From an uncultured Acidaminococcus sp. (GTDB lineage: Bacteria > Bacillota > Negativicutes > Acidaminococcales > Acidaminococcaceae), in assembly GCA_905213155.1 (NCBI GenBank), contig CAJMHI010000001.1, positions 26,697 through 90,696 on the forward strand: DNA of 64,000 nt, given 5' to 3'. The number at the start of each line of letters is the position of its first letter. Position 1 is the first letter of the stretch. Below, piece by piece: positions 50,629 to 59,495 of this stretch. A program made the translations under genes and the position numbers. The notes beneath the pieces are model-generated. The model did no database searches, was not told the DNA's origin, and saw only the letters and a list, made by a program, of their open reading frames with translations.

Positions 50629-53541
50629 ATGAAATCACCATCAAAAGAAAATGCCAAGATAGAAGCCAAATTGGGTATCCAGTTGCCGGATAACTTACAA
50701 GAAGTAGCTTCAGATACAGATCTGAAACTGCTTTTTGATTTTGTCCCCATGGAGACCATGATTCATCCTATCCGGGCCAGGAATAATCAGTATCGCAAAT
50801 ATATTATGCGTCTGGGGAAACTTTCCAAGAATTCCCTCCGGGTGCAGCGGCAGATGCGTCCAATTGCCATCGAGCTCTACAAAGCAGGAGATCCCTCCTA
50901 TGTGAGCATGGGGAACAATATTGCAAAAATCTTTTTGCTGGATACGGAAATTACCCTGAAGTCGCTATTAGGAGACAAAGAAAATTGGCCGCAGATCCAA
51001 AAATACGATATAGAGCAAATGGCGGCCTTTGCAGGAAAATGCCAGGAAGTATTTAAAGAAGAAGGCTTTTCCTTCCGGCTGGATATTCTATGGTTTTCCT
51101 TCAAATTGTTGCAGATTCCCATTGCGGAGGATATTAAGCAGGGCGTTAATCGGGAAATGACAACCCGCTGGCAAGCATTGAAACAGGACGAAAATAAAAA
51201 AGAAGCAGACAGCACGCCGACAGATTTACCTGTAGAAAAACCAGATCCATCACTAGAAGAAAAAGTCCTCCAAGAAGATAAAACCGAAATAGCAGAAGGT
51301 AACGCTGCAGAAGAGAGCGGTCCTGCCAGCGATGAAATCACTAAGCCTGCTGCCGCAGAGCCCTTACCAGAAGAAACTTGGTATGTTGGCAAAATCAATA
51401 TCATTGATAATTTCTATAATTTTGTTCCACTGGGGACTTGGGATGGTAAGGAATATGTAGCCCTTTCCGAGGAAGACTTATCATCCCTACTACCCAATTC
51501 TCAGCAGTACCAGAACATTAACCTAAGCTACACCTATCCGGATCAGAAATTCATGGAAGAGCATTTCCACGAAAACGACCTCGTTTTCCTCCGGTTTACC
51601 CAGGATGACTTATTGGAAAATAAAGACGGACGGGGAAATCTACGTGCTACCGGATGCCGCATGGCGTGTGTGGATGCTATAAAAAATGGAAAGTTACGTT
51701 TTGGCGACGAATTAGGTCTTTATACTCTTCTGCCAAAGAGCTGCCTTCAGGATCCACTTACACAAAATTCCATAGTCCGCATTCGGGATTCCCATATTTA
51801 TAAGGGGGAAAAGGTCTTGCTCCGCCTGGCAAGTGGGCAAGTGGCAGGCCCTTATATTATTTTCCACAGCAACCGCTACGGGTACTATTTACAACCCAAT
51901 GTTCCAGATACCCAGTACCTTTTGGAAGTCTATGAGGCGTCAGCGTTGCAAGCGGTAACGATAATGCCAGCGGACGGGACACTTGCCAGCCGCCAGGAAA
52001 AAAATAGTTGGGATCTATACCAGCTGCTACCCAAATCCCAAACCCATACTGTGGATCTTATGCCTGTCGATGCGTTACTGCTGTCTTTAGGAAAGCTCGG
52101 GGAACCGGATGGACTAACGTCACAACAGATCCGGGAATTCCTGAATAGGCAAAAAGACGCACTCTTTGCAAATGTACCACAAACCATTGGTGAGAAGCGT
52201 ATAGCAAGGATTGAGGACCTTTTACAGCAAGCGGAAAATACGCAGCAAGTCAATGACAAGGTGGGTGCGTTTTTATATACATATCTTGTTCGACAAAAGA
52301 ATCAGGACTGGGTAAAACGATTTATAGCAGATTTTTCTAAAGCGTATCCGGAAGTAAAGAAAGTTCAGGCCCCGGCTCCAAAGTTAGGCACAGACAAGCA
52401 AAAGAATCTGGAAGCCATGGCCAAATGGGTAGCCAAAATGCCCGGTTCTTCCATGACCACAACCCAACTGCTGGACTATTTGGTGAGCTGTGTACAGAAA
52501 GAACGGCCCCTGTATGGGCGGAATGTAATTTTAAATCTCTTCATCTGCCTGACACAGGGCTTTTTGACTGTATTTTCCGGTGCACCAGGAAGCGGAAAAA
52601 CTTCCATTTGCAATATTATGGCAAAAGTGCTGGGGCTGACGCAGTTTGACAAACGTCTGGGAACGCAAAACGTAGTAGGCACATTAAACCGCTATATACC
52701 TGTGTCTGTGGAACGAGGGTGGACCAGTAAACGGGATTTTATCGGGTACTACAATCCTCTGACAAAAGCCTTTGAGGAAAGCAATCGGGATATTTTTGAA
52801 TCCCTGCGGCTTCTGGATGCAGAGCAGCAAATAGACCTGCACCAGTATCCATTCGTCTTTCTGCTGGACGAAGCAAACCTGAGCCCCATGGAATATTACT
52901 GGGCCGATTTTATGAACGTGTGCGATGATCCGAAAGAAAGCCATACCCTCAATTTGGGGAATGGGTACAGCATTCATGTTCCGGAAACCCTTCGATTTGT
53001 GGCCACCATCAACAACGACCACACCACTGAGACTTTGTCACCCCGGCTGATAGATCGGGCGTGGATTATCAGTCTGCCAGAAAATGAATATGTACCACGG
53101 ATGGGGCGGGGACTTACAGAGCAGGATTGTATGCCCATTTCCTGGGCCCAGCTTCAGAATGTCTTTGGTGTTGCTCCCAGAGAAAACAGTAATTTTTCCC
53201 GTGTAGAGCAAGGTATCTATGATTCTCTTAAAGAGCGCCTACAGGAGCAAAATATCCGTCTCAGCACACGGATTGATACCGCTATCCACGAATACTGGAG
53301 AGCGGCCAGCCGGGTTATGGAGAAGGAAAACGACAGTAAGCCCGGTATCATTGCCCTGGATTATGCGGTAGCCCAAAAGATCCTGCCTAAACTCAGCGGC
53401 AATGGCGCAGAGTATGAAATGTTCCTGCAAACCTTGCGGGATGAATGCTTCCGTAATCATCTGCGGCAAAGTGCGGCACTGCTTGACCGGATGATTGCCT
53501 ACGGCAATCGTCGTATGAAGTTTTACCAATTCTTTCAATAA
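50629..53541 (+). CDS. McrB-like AAA+ NTPase with large N-terminal region
   Basis: A 970-residue protein. Residues 1-195 are mainly helical with no recognised family. About 195-250 is an acidic, Glu/Ala/Pro-rich linker. About 252-470 is beta-rich, and 500-625 is helical. The C-terminal third is a McrB-type AAA+ domain: Walker A GAPGSGKTS near 651, Walker B FVFLLDEANLSPMEY near 742, sensor-like ATINNDHTTETLSPRLIDRA near 792, matching the NxDxTT...SP-x-x-LDRA pattern of McrB relatives that pair with DUF2357 nucleases. The ATG at 50629 is 6 bases from TTGGAGG. It is followed after 9 bases by such a nuclease gene, so a type IV-like defence role is inferred. Confidence 0.85.
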   Translation: MKSPSKENAKIEAKLGIQLPDNLQEVASDTDLKLLFDFVPMETMIHPIRARNNQYRKYIMRLGKLSKNSLRVQRQMRPIAIELYKAGDPSYVSMGNNIAKIFLLDTEITLKSLLGDKENWPQIQKYDIEQMAAFAGKCQEVFKEEGFSFRLDILWFSFKLLQIPIAEDIKQGVNREMTTRWQALKQDENKKEADSTPTDLPVEKPDPSLEEKVLQEDKTEIAEGNAAEESGPASDEITKPAAAEPLPEETWYVGKINIIDNFYNFVPLGTWDGKEYVALSEEDLSSLLPNSQQYQNINLSYTYPDQKFMEEHFHENDLVFLRFTQDDLLENKDGRGNLRATGCRMACVDAIKNGKLRFGDELGLYTLLPKSCLQDPLTQNSIVRIRDSHIYKGEKVLLRLASGQVAGPYIIFHSNRYGYYLQPNVPDTQYLLEVYEASALQAVTIMPADGTLASRQEKNSWDLYQLLPKSQTHTVDLMPVDALLLSLGKLGEPDGLTSQQIREFLNRQKDALFANVPQTIGEKRIARIEDLLQQAENTQQVNDKVGAFLYTYLVRQKNQDWVKRFIADFSKAYPEVKKVQAPAPKLGTDKQKNLEAMAKWVAKMPGSSMTTTQLLDYLVSCVQKERPLYGRNVILNLFICLTQGFLTVFSGAPGSGKTSICNIMAKVLGLTQFDKRLGTQNVVGTLNRYIPVSVERGWTSKRDFIGYYNPLTKAFEESNRDIFESLRLLDAEQQIDLHQYPFVFLLDEANLSPMEYYWADFMNVCDDPKESHTLNLGNGYSIHVPETLRFVATINNDHTTETLSPRLIDRAWIISLPENEYVPRMGRGLTEQDCMPISWAQLQNVFGVAPRENSNFSRVEQGIYDSLKERLQEQNIRLSTRIDTAIHEYWRAASRVMEKENDSKPGIIALDYAVAQKILPKLSGNGAEYEMFLQTLRDECFRNHLRQSAALLDRMIAYGNRRMKFYQFFQ

Positions 53542-53550
53542 GGACATGCT

Positions 53551-55341
53551 ATGGAATACGTGACCTTATTGGAGGGAGGGGGGAGAGTCCTGCCCCTCCG
53601 GCTTTACCAGGAACCTGGTATTTACGCTCCGGAAACCGTACTTAAAGCCTGCCAAAATACAGGTGTACGAGAAAATCTTACCTATGGCGTACAAGTGGAC
53701 CCAGAAGACACCGTGACAGAGATGGCGCTTTCTATAAACGGGAAATCTGTCAATGGGTACTTTGATCCAGCTGGCGGCATATTTCACAGCAGCGGACCGC
53801 TTTTTGCCTACTATATGGGCCTTGTGGAACTAGAAATCACTCTCAGACGGAAAAATGGAGAGCAAGAAACGCTTTATAGTGAATGGCTCCCTGTACTGAT
53901 TTCTCCTTCCCGACAGCAAAAAAATTTAAAGTCCATGCTGGAAACCATCTATGCTCACCAGGAAGTACTACTGGCGGCAAAAGGAGAGCAAAAGGCTTCT
54001 GGAGAAGCAGCCCCAGTGCAGGATTTCCGCTCTGGTTTGCAGCTTTTGGAAGATATACTCCACATTTATGAGGAAAGTTACGGCTTTTTTAAGGCCAACT
54101 GCCGCAGCGCACTGGCAGCAAAAGAAGTGGTGGACTGGACAGAGAAAGTGCAGCAAGTCAACGCCCGTTCTCTGCGGTATCTGGTGCAGCATCCAGAGTA
54201 CCTTCGCCAATCCGTGGACGGGATTTCTTGGGCTGAAAAGCACTATTTGCCTGAAAAAATGCTGATGCCCCAGCACCAGATCAGCCGGGATGTATATGAA
54301 AATCAGGTTGTTTTAGGCTTTTTACAACGCCTGCTTTTTGACCTGGAAGAAATGGATAAAGAGATCCAATCTGTTCTGGAAACATTGGATTTGCCAGAAA
54401 AAACTAGGGATGGCTATTTGCTGTCGTCCTATGTCTTGTATGAAAATGCCCAGGAAAAAGTCCGGGACTTTCGTAAGACATGCAGGGAGCTAGAGGAAAA
54501 AGCCAGGGAACTTTTGGGGCTTTACAGCCGTATTCTGCCGGTATCGCCGTTAGATTGCCGTACGCAGCCAGAACCCACAGAGCCGTTTTTCAGGATTCCG
54601 CAGTACCGACGGATTTATTGGTGCATTCATCGGTGGTATAAGCAGACAGACCGGCATTTTCCACGGGAAAACATGCTGCTGGGACTATATGAAAACACAT
54701 TTGTGTATGAAGTCTATGTGCTGGTAAAGCTCCTTTTGTGGATGCGTGGCCTGGGGTATCAATTGACGGGCGCCAGCCGTCAGGATTATGGGCGCAGGGA
54801 TCCCCGGGGTGCAGCCTATCACAATGTGTTTGAATTTGCCAAAAAAGGAGAATCTCTTACCTTATATTTCCAGCCTGTGCTCAGCGATGTGGACGAAGGA
54901 GAAAAGACCGGGATCCATTTATACCGGAGTACTACGTATGCTTATAGGGCCCTGGAAGAAGGACACCATTATACCCCGGACTATGTGCTGAAATGGCAGC
55001 AGGGATACAAAGAAAACTACTTGATTCTGGATGCCAAATATAGTTACAAACGAAAAGTCCTTCAAGAGCTGATGCCGGAAATGGCCTATAAATATTTGCT
55101 GTCCCTTGCTCCGATACACTACCAAAAAGACGGCAAACAGGTAGATGTTACCATTAAAGGCATGAACATTTTTTATGCTCTTACCAACGAAGATACGGAA
55201 TTAGAATCCTTTTATAATCGGCAGCTGCCCGGGCAAGCTATCTCTCCTATAGCCAATGTGATACCCTTATCGGAAGATGTACCCATGGCTGCCCAAAAAG
55301 AAGAAGCCCAGCAACTACTGAGCGCACTAGTAAAGCCGTAG
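53551..55341 (+). CDS. McrC-like DUF2357 / PD-(D/E)XK nuclease
   Basis: A 596-residue protein. The N-terminal ~200 residues include a beta-rich part followed by long helices, as in DUF2357/McrC stalk regions, where it would contact the AAA+ partner. The C-terminal part is a PD-(D/E)XK nuclease: the Asp is in YTPDYV (P476-D477), and the D-x-K pair is in LILDAKYS (D494, K496), followed by the helix EMAYKYL. These residues are what is needed for metal-dependent cleavage. With the preceding NTPase it makes a two-gene McrBC-like module. The target, modified DNA or other nucleic acid, is unknown. Confidence 0.85.
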   Translation: MEYVTLLEGGGRVLPLRLYQEPGIYAPETVLKACQNTGVRENLTYGVQVDPEDTVTEMALSINGKSVNGYFDPAGGIFHSSGPLFAYYMGLVELEITLRRKNGEQETLYSEWLPVLISPSRQQKNLKSMLETIYAHQEVLLAAKGEQKASGEAAPVQDFRSGLQLLEDILHIYEESYGFFKANCRSALAAKEVVDWTEKVQQVNARSLRYLVQHPEYLRQSVDGISWAEKHYLPEKMLMPQHQISRDVYENQVVLGFLQRLLFDLEEMDKEIQSVLETLDLPEKTRDGYLLSSYVLYENAQEKVRDFRKTCRELEEKARELLGLYSRILPVSPLDCRTQPEPTEPFFRIPQYRRIYWCIHRWYKQTDRHFPRENMLLGLYENTFVYEVYVLVKLLLWMRGLGYQLTGASRQDYGRRDPRGAAYHNVFEFAKKGESLTLYFQPVLSDVDEGEKTGIHLYRSTTYAYRALEEGHHYTPDYVLKWQQGYKENYLILDAKYSYKRKVLQELMPEMAYKYLLSLAPIHYQKDGKQVDVTIKGMNIFYALTNEDTELESFYNRQLPGQAISPIANVIPLSEDVPMAAQKEEAQQLLSALVKP

Positions 55342-55414
55342 TAGGGTAGCAGTATTGCAGGCTCTGTTATGCAGCTATTTTCTATACTATGAATAAGCTA
55401 CAAGGTGAAAAACG

Positions 55415-55579
55415 ATGAAGGAAAAAGAGACAACACTAGAGGTAATCAGACACCAACAAGAATTGGATGAAGCTGATGAAATTATCCAATTGACCGCACC
55501 GGACGGTCATGTGATTTACGAGCTACCCCTTATCGGCATAAACGGCGTTCTGCTTAAACCGAAAAAGACAAAAAAATAA
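55415..55579 (+). CDS. 54-residue small protein downstream of the McrBC-like pair
   Basis: A short frame starting ATG at 55415, 8 bases after AAGGTG, and ending at TAA 55577-55579. The product has a charged helical N-terminal half (Glu/Gln/Asp rich, residues 1-24), a central APDGHVIYELPL stretch and a Lys-rich end (KPKKTKK). I recognise no family. It lies 73 bases after the nuclease gene and before the TPP riboswitch, in the same direction. The start signal, codon use and non-random composition support a real gene, and it could be a third component of the module, but it may be unrelated. Confidence 0.55.
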   Translation: MKEKETTLEVIRHQQELDEADEIIQLTAPDGHVIYELPLIGINGVLLKPKKTKK

Positions 55580-55699
55580 AGAGGAGGCTGGTATTGTCTC
55601 ACTCTAGCTTGATGGCCTAACGCAGATTCCTGCTTGACAATCTGCGGCCTGGGCTTATAATAAAATTATAAATACATAGTGAAGCCGTGAGTTACACCT

Positions 55700-55803
55700 T
55701 GCGGCAGGGGAGCTTGCAGGCATTTTGCCATACAGGCTGAGAGGAAGGTATGCCCTTTATACCCATGGACCTGATTTGGATAATGCCAACGTAGGAATAT
55801 TTT
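55700..55803 (+). ncRNA. thiamine pyrophosphate (TPP/THI-box) riboswitch
   Basis: The conserved THI-box parts are seen in order: CAGGGGAGC (55705), GGCTGAGAGG (55735), ACCC (55761), and ACCTGATTTGGATAATGCCA (55768-55788, with ggac before), then CGTAGGAA. The order, spacing and position just before thiS fit a TPP aptamer. High thiamine pyrophosphate should favour the terminator that follows and switch off thiSFGH-tenI. Confidence 0.93.
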
Positions 55804-55809
55804 GCAGCA

Positions 55810-55847
55810 AAAAGAAGCAACCTTTTCAGGGAGCTTCTCTTTTTTTA
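55810..55847 (+). terminator. riboswitch-controlled terminator
   Basis: AGAAGC pairs with GCTTCT around a 14-base loop, followed by a run of seven T, directly after the TPP aptamer. This is the expected expression platform. Confidence 0.75.
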
Positions 55848-55869
55848 TATGTTCGAGAGGAGGGATTCC

Positions 55870-56061
55870 GTGCTCATCAATGGGAAAGAAATAACCGCAG
55901 AGGGAAAAACCATAGCCCAGGTACTCCGGGAAAGGACCGTGGATCTTAGCAATGTAGCAGTGGAAAAAAATGGGCAAATTGTACCCAAAAGCCAGTATGA
56001 AAGTGTACAGCTTACGGCGGAAGATGTCTTAGAGATCGTTTCCTTCGTAGGAGGCGGGTAA
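55870..56061 (+). CDS. thiS: sulfur carrier protein ThiS
   Basis: A 63-residue ubiquitin-like protein ending in Gly-Gly-Gly, the C-terminus that is adenylated by ThiF and thiocarboxylated to give sulfur for the thiazole ring. The start is GTG at 55870, preceded by GGAGGG at 5 bases; the frame extending upstream to 55849 has no such signal. The stop shares one base with the thiF ATG. First gene after the TPP riboswitch. Confidence 0.93.
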   Translation: MLINGKEITAEGKTIAQVLRERTVDLSNVAVEKNGQIVPKSQYESVQLTAEDVLEIVSFVGGG

Positions 56062-56714
56062 TGCTGACTAAAAAAGAGTGGCTGGCTGCCCTTACCGCCC
56101 GGGAAGGGCAATCACGGCTTGCGGCTTTTCAAAAAGGGCGTGTAGCAATCTGCGGCCTGGGAGGGCTGGGAAGCCGCGTAGCAGAACTTCTGACACGAGC
56201 TGGAGTAGGGTATCTCCGGCTAGTGGATTTTGACCGTATTGAAGCCACAAATTTAAACCGGCAGATGTTCTTTATGGATCAGCTGGGAAAATATAAAGCG
56301 GACGCCTTGGGAGAAACACTGCTTCGGATCACACCCTATGTAACGCTGGATATACGGAAAGAAAAAATCACGCCCCATACACTGCCAGTCCTTTTAGGCG
56401 GTGTGGACGTGATTGTAGAAGCGTTGGACTTGCCCGGGGAAAAGGCCATGCTCACCAATGGTGTCCGGGAACAATTTCCGGACTGTGCCTTTGTGGCAGC
56501 AAGTGGCATGGCTGGGTTAGGCAGTGGAAACGCTTTAAAAATTCGAAAGATATCCCGTAATTTTTATCTCTGTGGGGATGGTACCAATGGGGTAGAGGAA
56601 CAGGACGGCCTTTATGGAGCCAGGGTAACGCTGTGTGCAGCACAGGAGGCCCTGACGGTTTTGCAAATTTTGTGTGAGGAAACGGTACGAATAGTAGAAA
56701 GAGGGGAAGAATGA
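56061..56714 (+). CDS. thiF: ThiS adenylyltransferase ThiF
   Basis: A 217-residue E1-like enzyme of the ThiF family (short form). The ATP-binding loop is [14 protein letters not shown] near residue 31. [13 protein letters not shown] near 56 contains the Asp and Arg that bind ATP. It lacks the rhodanese-like part and the CxxC pairs of longer MoeB/ThiF proteins. It activates the ThiS C-terminus as adenylate. It overlaps thiS by one base and thiG by four, so the operon is coupled. Confidence 0.9.
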   Translation: MLTKKEWLAALTAREGQSRLAAFQKGRVAICGLGGLGSRVAELLTRAGVGYLRLVDFDRIEATNLNRQMFFMDQLGKYKADALGETLLRITPYVTLDIRKEKITPHTLPVLLGGVDVIVEALDLPGEKAMLTNGVREQFPDCAFVAASGMAGLGSGNALKIRKISRNFYLCGDGTNGVEEQDGLYGARVTLCAAQEALTVLQILCEETVRIVERGEE

Positions 56715-57499
56715 TGAGGTCAACTAATGAGGATGTATTGCTTCTAGGTGGAAAAACATTTCATTCCCGGTTTATTCTGGGGAGCGGAAAATATTCCCTG
56801 CCTCTTATTCGCACGGCAATAGAAGATGCAGGAGCGGAAATTATCACGGTTGCGGTGCGCCGGACGAATTCTGCCGGAGAAGGAAATATTTTAAACTATA
56901 TTCCTAAGAATGTCACGCTACTACCCAATACCAGTGGCGCCCGGACAGCAGAAGAAGCGGTACGGATTGCCCATCTGGCACGGGAACTGGGATGCGGTAA
57001 TTTCGTTAAAATCGAAATTATGCGGGACTCCCGCTATCTGCTGCCGGATAACCAGGAAACCATTAAAGCAACGGAGATCCTGGCAAAAGAAGGCTTTGTT
57101 GTGTTGCCTTATATGTTCCCGGATCTCTATTCTGCCCGTGCTCTGGTAGAGGCCGGGGCAGCGGCCGTGATGCCACTGGCTGCGCCGATCGGTTCCAATA
57201 AAGGGCTGGCAGCCAAGGAATTCATTCAGATCCTTTTGGATGAAATTGACTTGCCTGTCATTGTAGATGCAGGGATTGGACGCCCCTCTCAAGCCTGTGA
57301 AGCCATGGAAATGGGAGCCAGTGCCATCATGGCGAATACGGCGCTTGCCACAGCAGGGAACCTGCCGCTTATGGCGCAAGCCTTTAAGGCAGCAATAGAA
57401 GCGGGGAGAAAGGCATACCGCTCCGGGGTAGGGAGGGTCTTATCCAGAGGCGGAGCGGCTTCCAGTCCTCTTACTGGCTTTTTACGGGAGGAAAGCTGA
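56711..57499 (+). CDS. thiG: thiazole synthase ThiG
   Basis: A 262-residue TIM-barrel enzyme of usual length. It condenses deoxyxylulose phosphate, dehydroglycine and the ThiS thiocarboxylate into thiazole phosphate. Marks are [13 protein letters not shown] near residue 17, [19 protein letters not shown] near 43, the Schiff-base Lys in [20 protein letters not shown] near 97-116, and the phosphate-binding [21 protein letters not shown] near 186. A second ATG three bases on is an equal start. Its stop overlaps the thiH ATG by one base. Confidence 0.95.
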   Translation: MMRSTNEDVLLLGGKTFHSRFILGSGKYSLPLIRTAIEDAGAEIITVAVRRTNSAGEGNILNYIPKNVTLLPNTSGARTAEEAVRIAHLARELGCGNFVKIEIMRDSRYLLPDNQETIKATEILAKEGFVVLPYMFPDLYSARALVEAGAAAVMPLAAPIGSNKGLAAKEFIQILLDEIDLPVIVDAGIGRPSQACEAMEMGASAIMANTALATAGNLPLMAQAFKAAIEAGRKAYRSGVGRVLSRGGAASSPLTGFLREES

Positions 57500-58752
57500 T
57501 GGAACAGAACCATTTTCTCTTTGATGGTACGCAACTGACCAAAACGGCTTTGGATAAAAAGCATATGCTGGAAAGTCATCCGGAGTGTCGCACAGATCCG
57601 ATGACCTATTTTCCTGATATGGAGCAAATCCATTCCGATGTTCGGGAAAAAGTAATGGCTGAAGTAGAAGTCTATGATCCTGCTGCCTACAAACCGCAGG
57701 ATGTTCGCCGGGCACTACTGCGCAGGGAACGTGATATTGAAGATTTAAAGGCGTTGCTGTCACCGGCAGCTGCTCCTTTTTTGGAAGAAATGGCACAAAA
57801 AGCCCATGATCTCACCAGCCTACATTTTGGCAATACGGTCTATGTTTTTACACCGCTGTATCTTGCCAATTACTGTGAAAATTATTGTATTTACTGCGGT
57901 TTTAACTGCTATAACAACATTCATCGTCTGCAGCTCACAGGGGCTCAAATGGAACACGAAATGCAAGTTATTGCCCAAAGTGGGATGGAAGAAATCTTGC
58001 TGCTGACGGGAGAAAGCAAGCATAAAAGCAGCGTGGAATACATCGGAGAAGCCTGCAAAATGGCAAAAAAATATTTCCGGAATGTAGGTCTGGAAGTCTA
58101 TCCCATGAATACGGACGAATACCGCTATCTGCACGAATGTGGGGCAGATTATGTGACCGTCTTCCAGGAAACCTATGACCTAAAGAAATATGAAACGCTG
58201 CATCTATTGGGACACAAACGTGTCTGGCCCTACCGTTTTGAATCCCAAGAACGGGCGCTGATGGGCGGCATGCGGGGAGTAGGATTTTCTGCGCTTTTAG
58301 GTCTTTCTGATTTCCGTAAAGATGCCTTGGCCACAGCGCTGCATCTGTACTATCTTCAGCGAAAATATCCCTGGGCTGAGATGAGCCTTTCCTGTCCTCG
58401 TTTGCGTCCTATAATTAATAATGCTAGTATTAACCCGCAGGATGTGGGAGAAAAGCAGCTATGCCAGATTTTATGTGCATATCGACTCTTTTTGCCCTAT
58501 GCAGGGATTACGGTATCCAGCAGGGAAAGTGCTTCTTTCCGTAATGGGATCGTCAAAATTTGTGCTACCAAAGTATCCGCAGGCGTCTCTACAGGTATCG
58601 GGGACCACGAGGAAAAATATGAAGGTAAACAGGAAGGTGCAGAAGGGGACGAACAGTTTGAGATTAAAGACGGCCGCAGTCTGGCGAAAATGACGGGCGA
58701 TATGGAGCAGGAAGGATTACAGCCGGTGCTCAATGATTACTTATATGTCTAA
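57499..58752 (+). CDS. thiH: 2-iminoacetate synthase ThiH
   Basis: A 417-residue radical-SAM enzyme that cleaves tyrosine to dehydroglycine for ThiG; this is the anaerobic route, opposed to the oxygen-using ThiO. The iron-sulfur motif CENYCIYCGF lies near residue 129, and LLLTGESKHKSSVEYI near 170 and the late ISSRE-like VSSRESASFR are family segments. A cysteine-bearing region with LSCPRLRPI lies near 295. GGAGG precedes the ATG. The choice of ThiH agrees with an anaerobic lifestyle. Confidence 0.95.
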   Translation: MEQNHFLFDGTQLTKTALDKKHMLESHPECRTDPMTYFPDMEQIHSDVREKVMAEVEVYDPAAYKPQDVRRALLRRERDIEDLKALLSPAAAPFLEEMAQKAHDLTSLHFGNTVYVFTPLYLANYCENYCIYCGFNCYNNIHRLQLTGAQMEHEMQVIAQSGMEEILLLTGESKHKSSVEYIGEACKMAKKYFRNVGLEVYPMNTDEYRYLHECGADYVTVFQETYDLKKYETLHLLGHKRVWPYRFESQERALMGGMRGVGFSALLGLSDFRKDALATALHLYYLQRKYPWAEMSLSCPRLRPIINNASINPQDVGEKQLCQILCAYRLFLPYAGITVSSRESASFRNGIVKICATKVSAGVSTGIGDHEEKYEGKQEGAEGDEQFEIKDGRSLAKMTGDMEQEGLQPVLNDYLYV

Positions 58753-59329
58753 TCTTGTATGTATCACCAATCGGAAATTGTGCAGAGGGGATTTCTTTAC
58801 CCAAATTGCAAAAGTCCTTGCCCTTTACCCCAAAGCCTTGCTCCTCCGGGAAAAGGACCTATCAGAAGAAACATATCTTGCACTGGCGGCAAAAGTATTG
58901 CTCCTATGTCGAAATGCGCAAATCCCCTGTATCCTGCACAATTTCCCCAATGTGGCAGAGACGCTGCGATCTGATGGACTGCATCTGCCACTTGCTAAAC
59001 TAGAAGAATTGCCAGAAAGCCAAAGAAAACGATGGAAAATCCTGGGAGCTTCTTGTCATACTTGGGATGATGTAGAAAAAGCAATAAAATTAGGCGCCAC
59101 GTATGTGACTTATGGACACATATATACTACAGACTGCAAACCAGGACTTCCTGGAAGGGGCCTGGCAGCCTTGCAAGACATATGCCATAAAAGCCCCATT
59201 CCCGTATATGCCATTGGCGGTATAAGCCCGGAAAAATGGCCTGAACTGAAAAAAGCAGGTGCCGCAGGAGCTTGTCTTATGAGCTGGTTTATGAGAGGGG
59301 GGGGCGGACATTTTTTTAGAAATCCTTGA
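58733..59329 (+). CDS. tenI: thiazole tautomerase TenI-like / thiamine-phosphate-synthase family protein
   Basis: A 198-residue TIM-barrel protein of the ThiE/TenI family. YVTYGHIYTTDCKPGLPGRGL near residues 124-144 is closer to TenI (GHVFETDCKKGLxGRG) than to ThiE, so aromatisation of the thiazole product is the favoured role. AIGGISPEKWPELKKAGAAGACLMS is the phosphate-binding end. It overlaps thiH by 20 bases; an ATG at 58745 is an alternative start. An 8-G run at 59297-59304 followed shortly by T7 lies in its last codons and may slip. thiC, thiD and a clear thiE are not in this window. Confidence 0.82.
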   Translation: MITYMSNLVCITNRKLCRGDFFTQIAKVLALYPKALLLREKDLSEETYLALAAKVLLLCRNAQIPCILHNFPNVAETLRSDGLHLPLAKLEELPESQRKRWKILGASCHTWDDVEKAIKLGATYVTYGHIYTTDCKPGLPGRGLAALQDICHKSPIPVYAIGGISPEKWPELKKAGAAGACLMSWFMRGGGGHFFRNP

Positions 59330-59354
59330 CGTATACTGCTGGATGTGGTATTAT
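59326..59354 (+). promoter_or_regulatory. promoter of infC-rpmI-rplT
   Basis: TTGACG and TATTAT with a 17-base spacer, overlapping the tenI stop codon. The leader to infC is about 135 bases and contains an attenuator. Confidence 0.78.
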
Positions 59355-59372
59355 ACTCAAGAATCCAAAGTA

Positions 59373-59462
59373 GAAGCCACCTGCTTCTCACCTTGCGGCA
59401 ACGCTCGACAGGGTCAATGAGAAAATTTACTCACAGGTGGACTTTCGGTTCGCCTGTTTTTT
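59373..59462 (+). promoter_or_regulatory. ribosomal-protein leader attenuator of infC-rpmI-rplT
   Basis: A terminator (CAGGTGGAC / GTTCGCCTG, 59434-59456, followed by TTTTTT) lies in the leader. CCACCTG at 59377-59383 is fully complementary to the first arm of that terminator (59434-59440), and is itself enclosed in a GAAGC / GCTTC hairpin (59373-59387). Long-range pairing would prevent termination. This is the arrangement expected of an L20-type autoregulatory leader. Confidence 0.72.
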
Positions 59463-59495
59463 ATTTTGCTTTCACTGTATTGGGAGGTGAACGTC

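Noticed and set aside
58733..59329. ThiE as the name for the last thi gene
   Set aside because: The TTDCKPGLPGRGL segment is nearer TenI; ThiE cannot be fully excluded, so the family is stated in the call.
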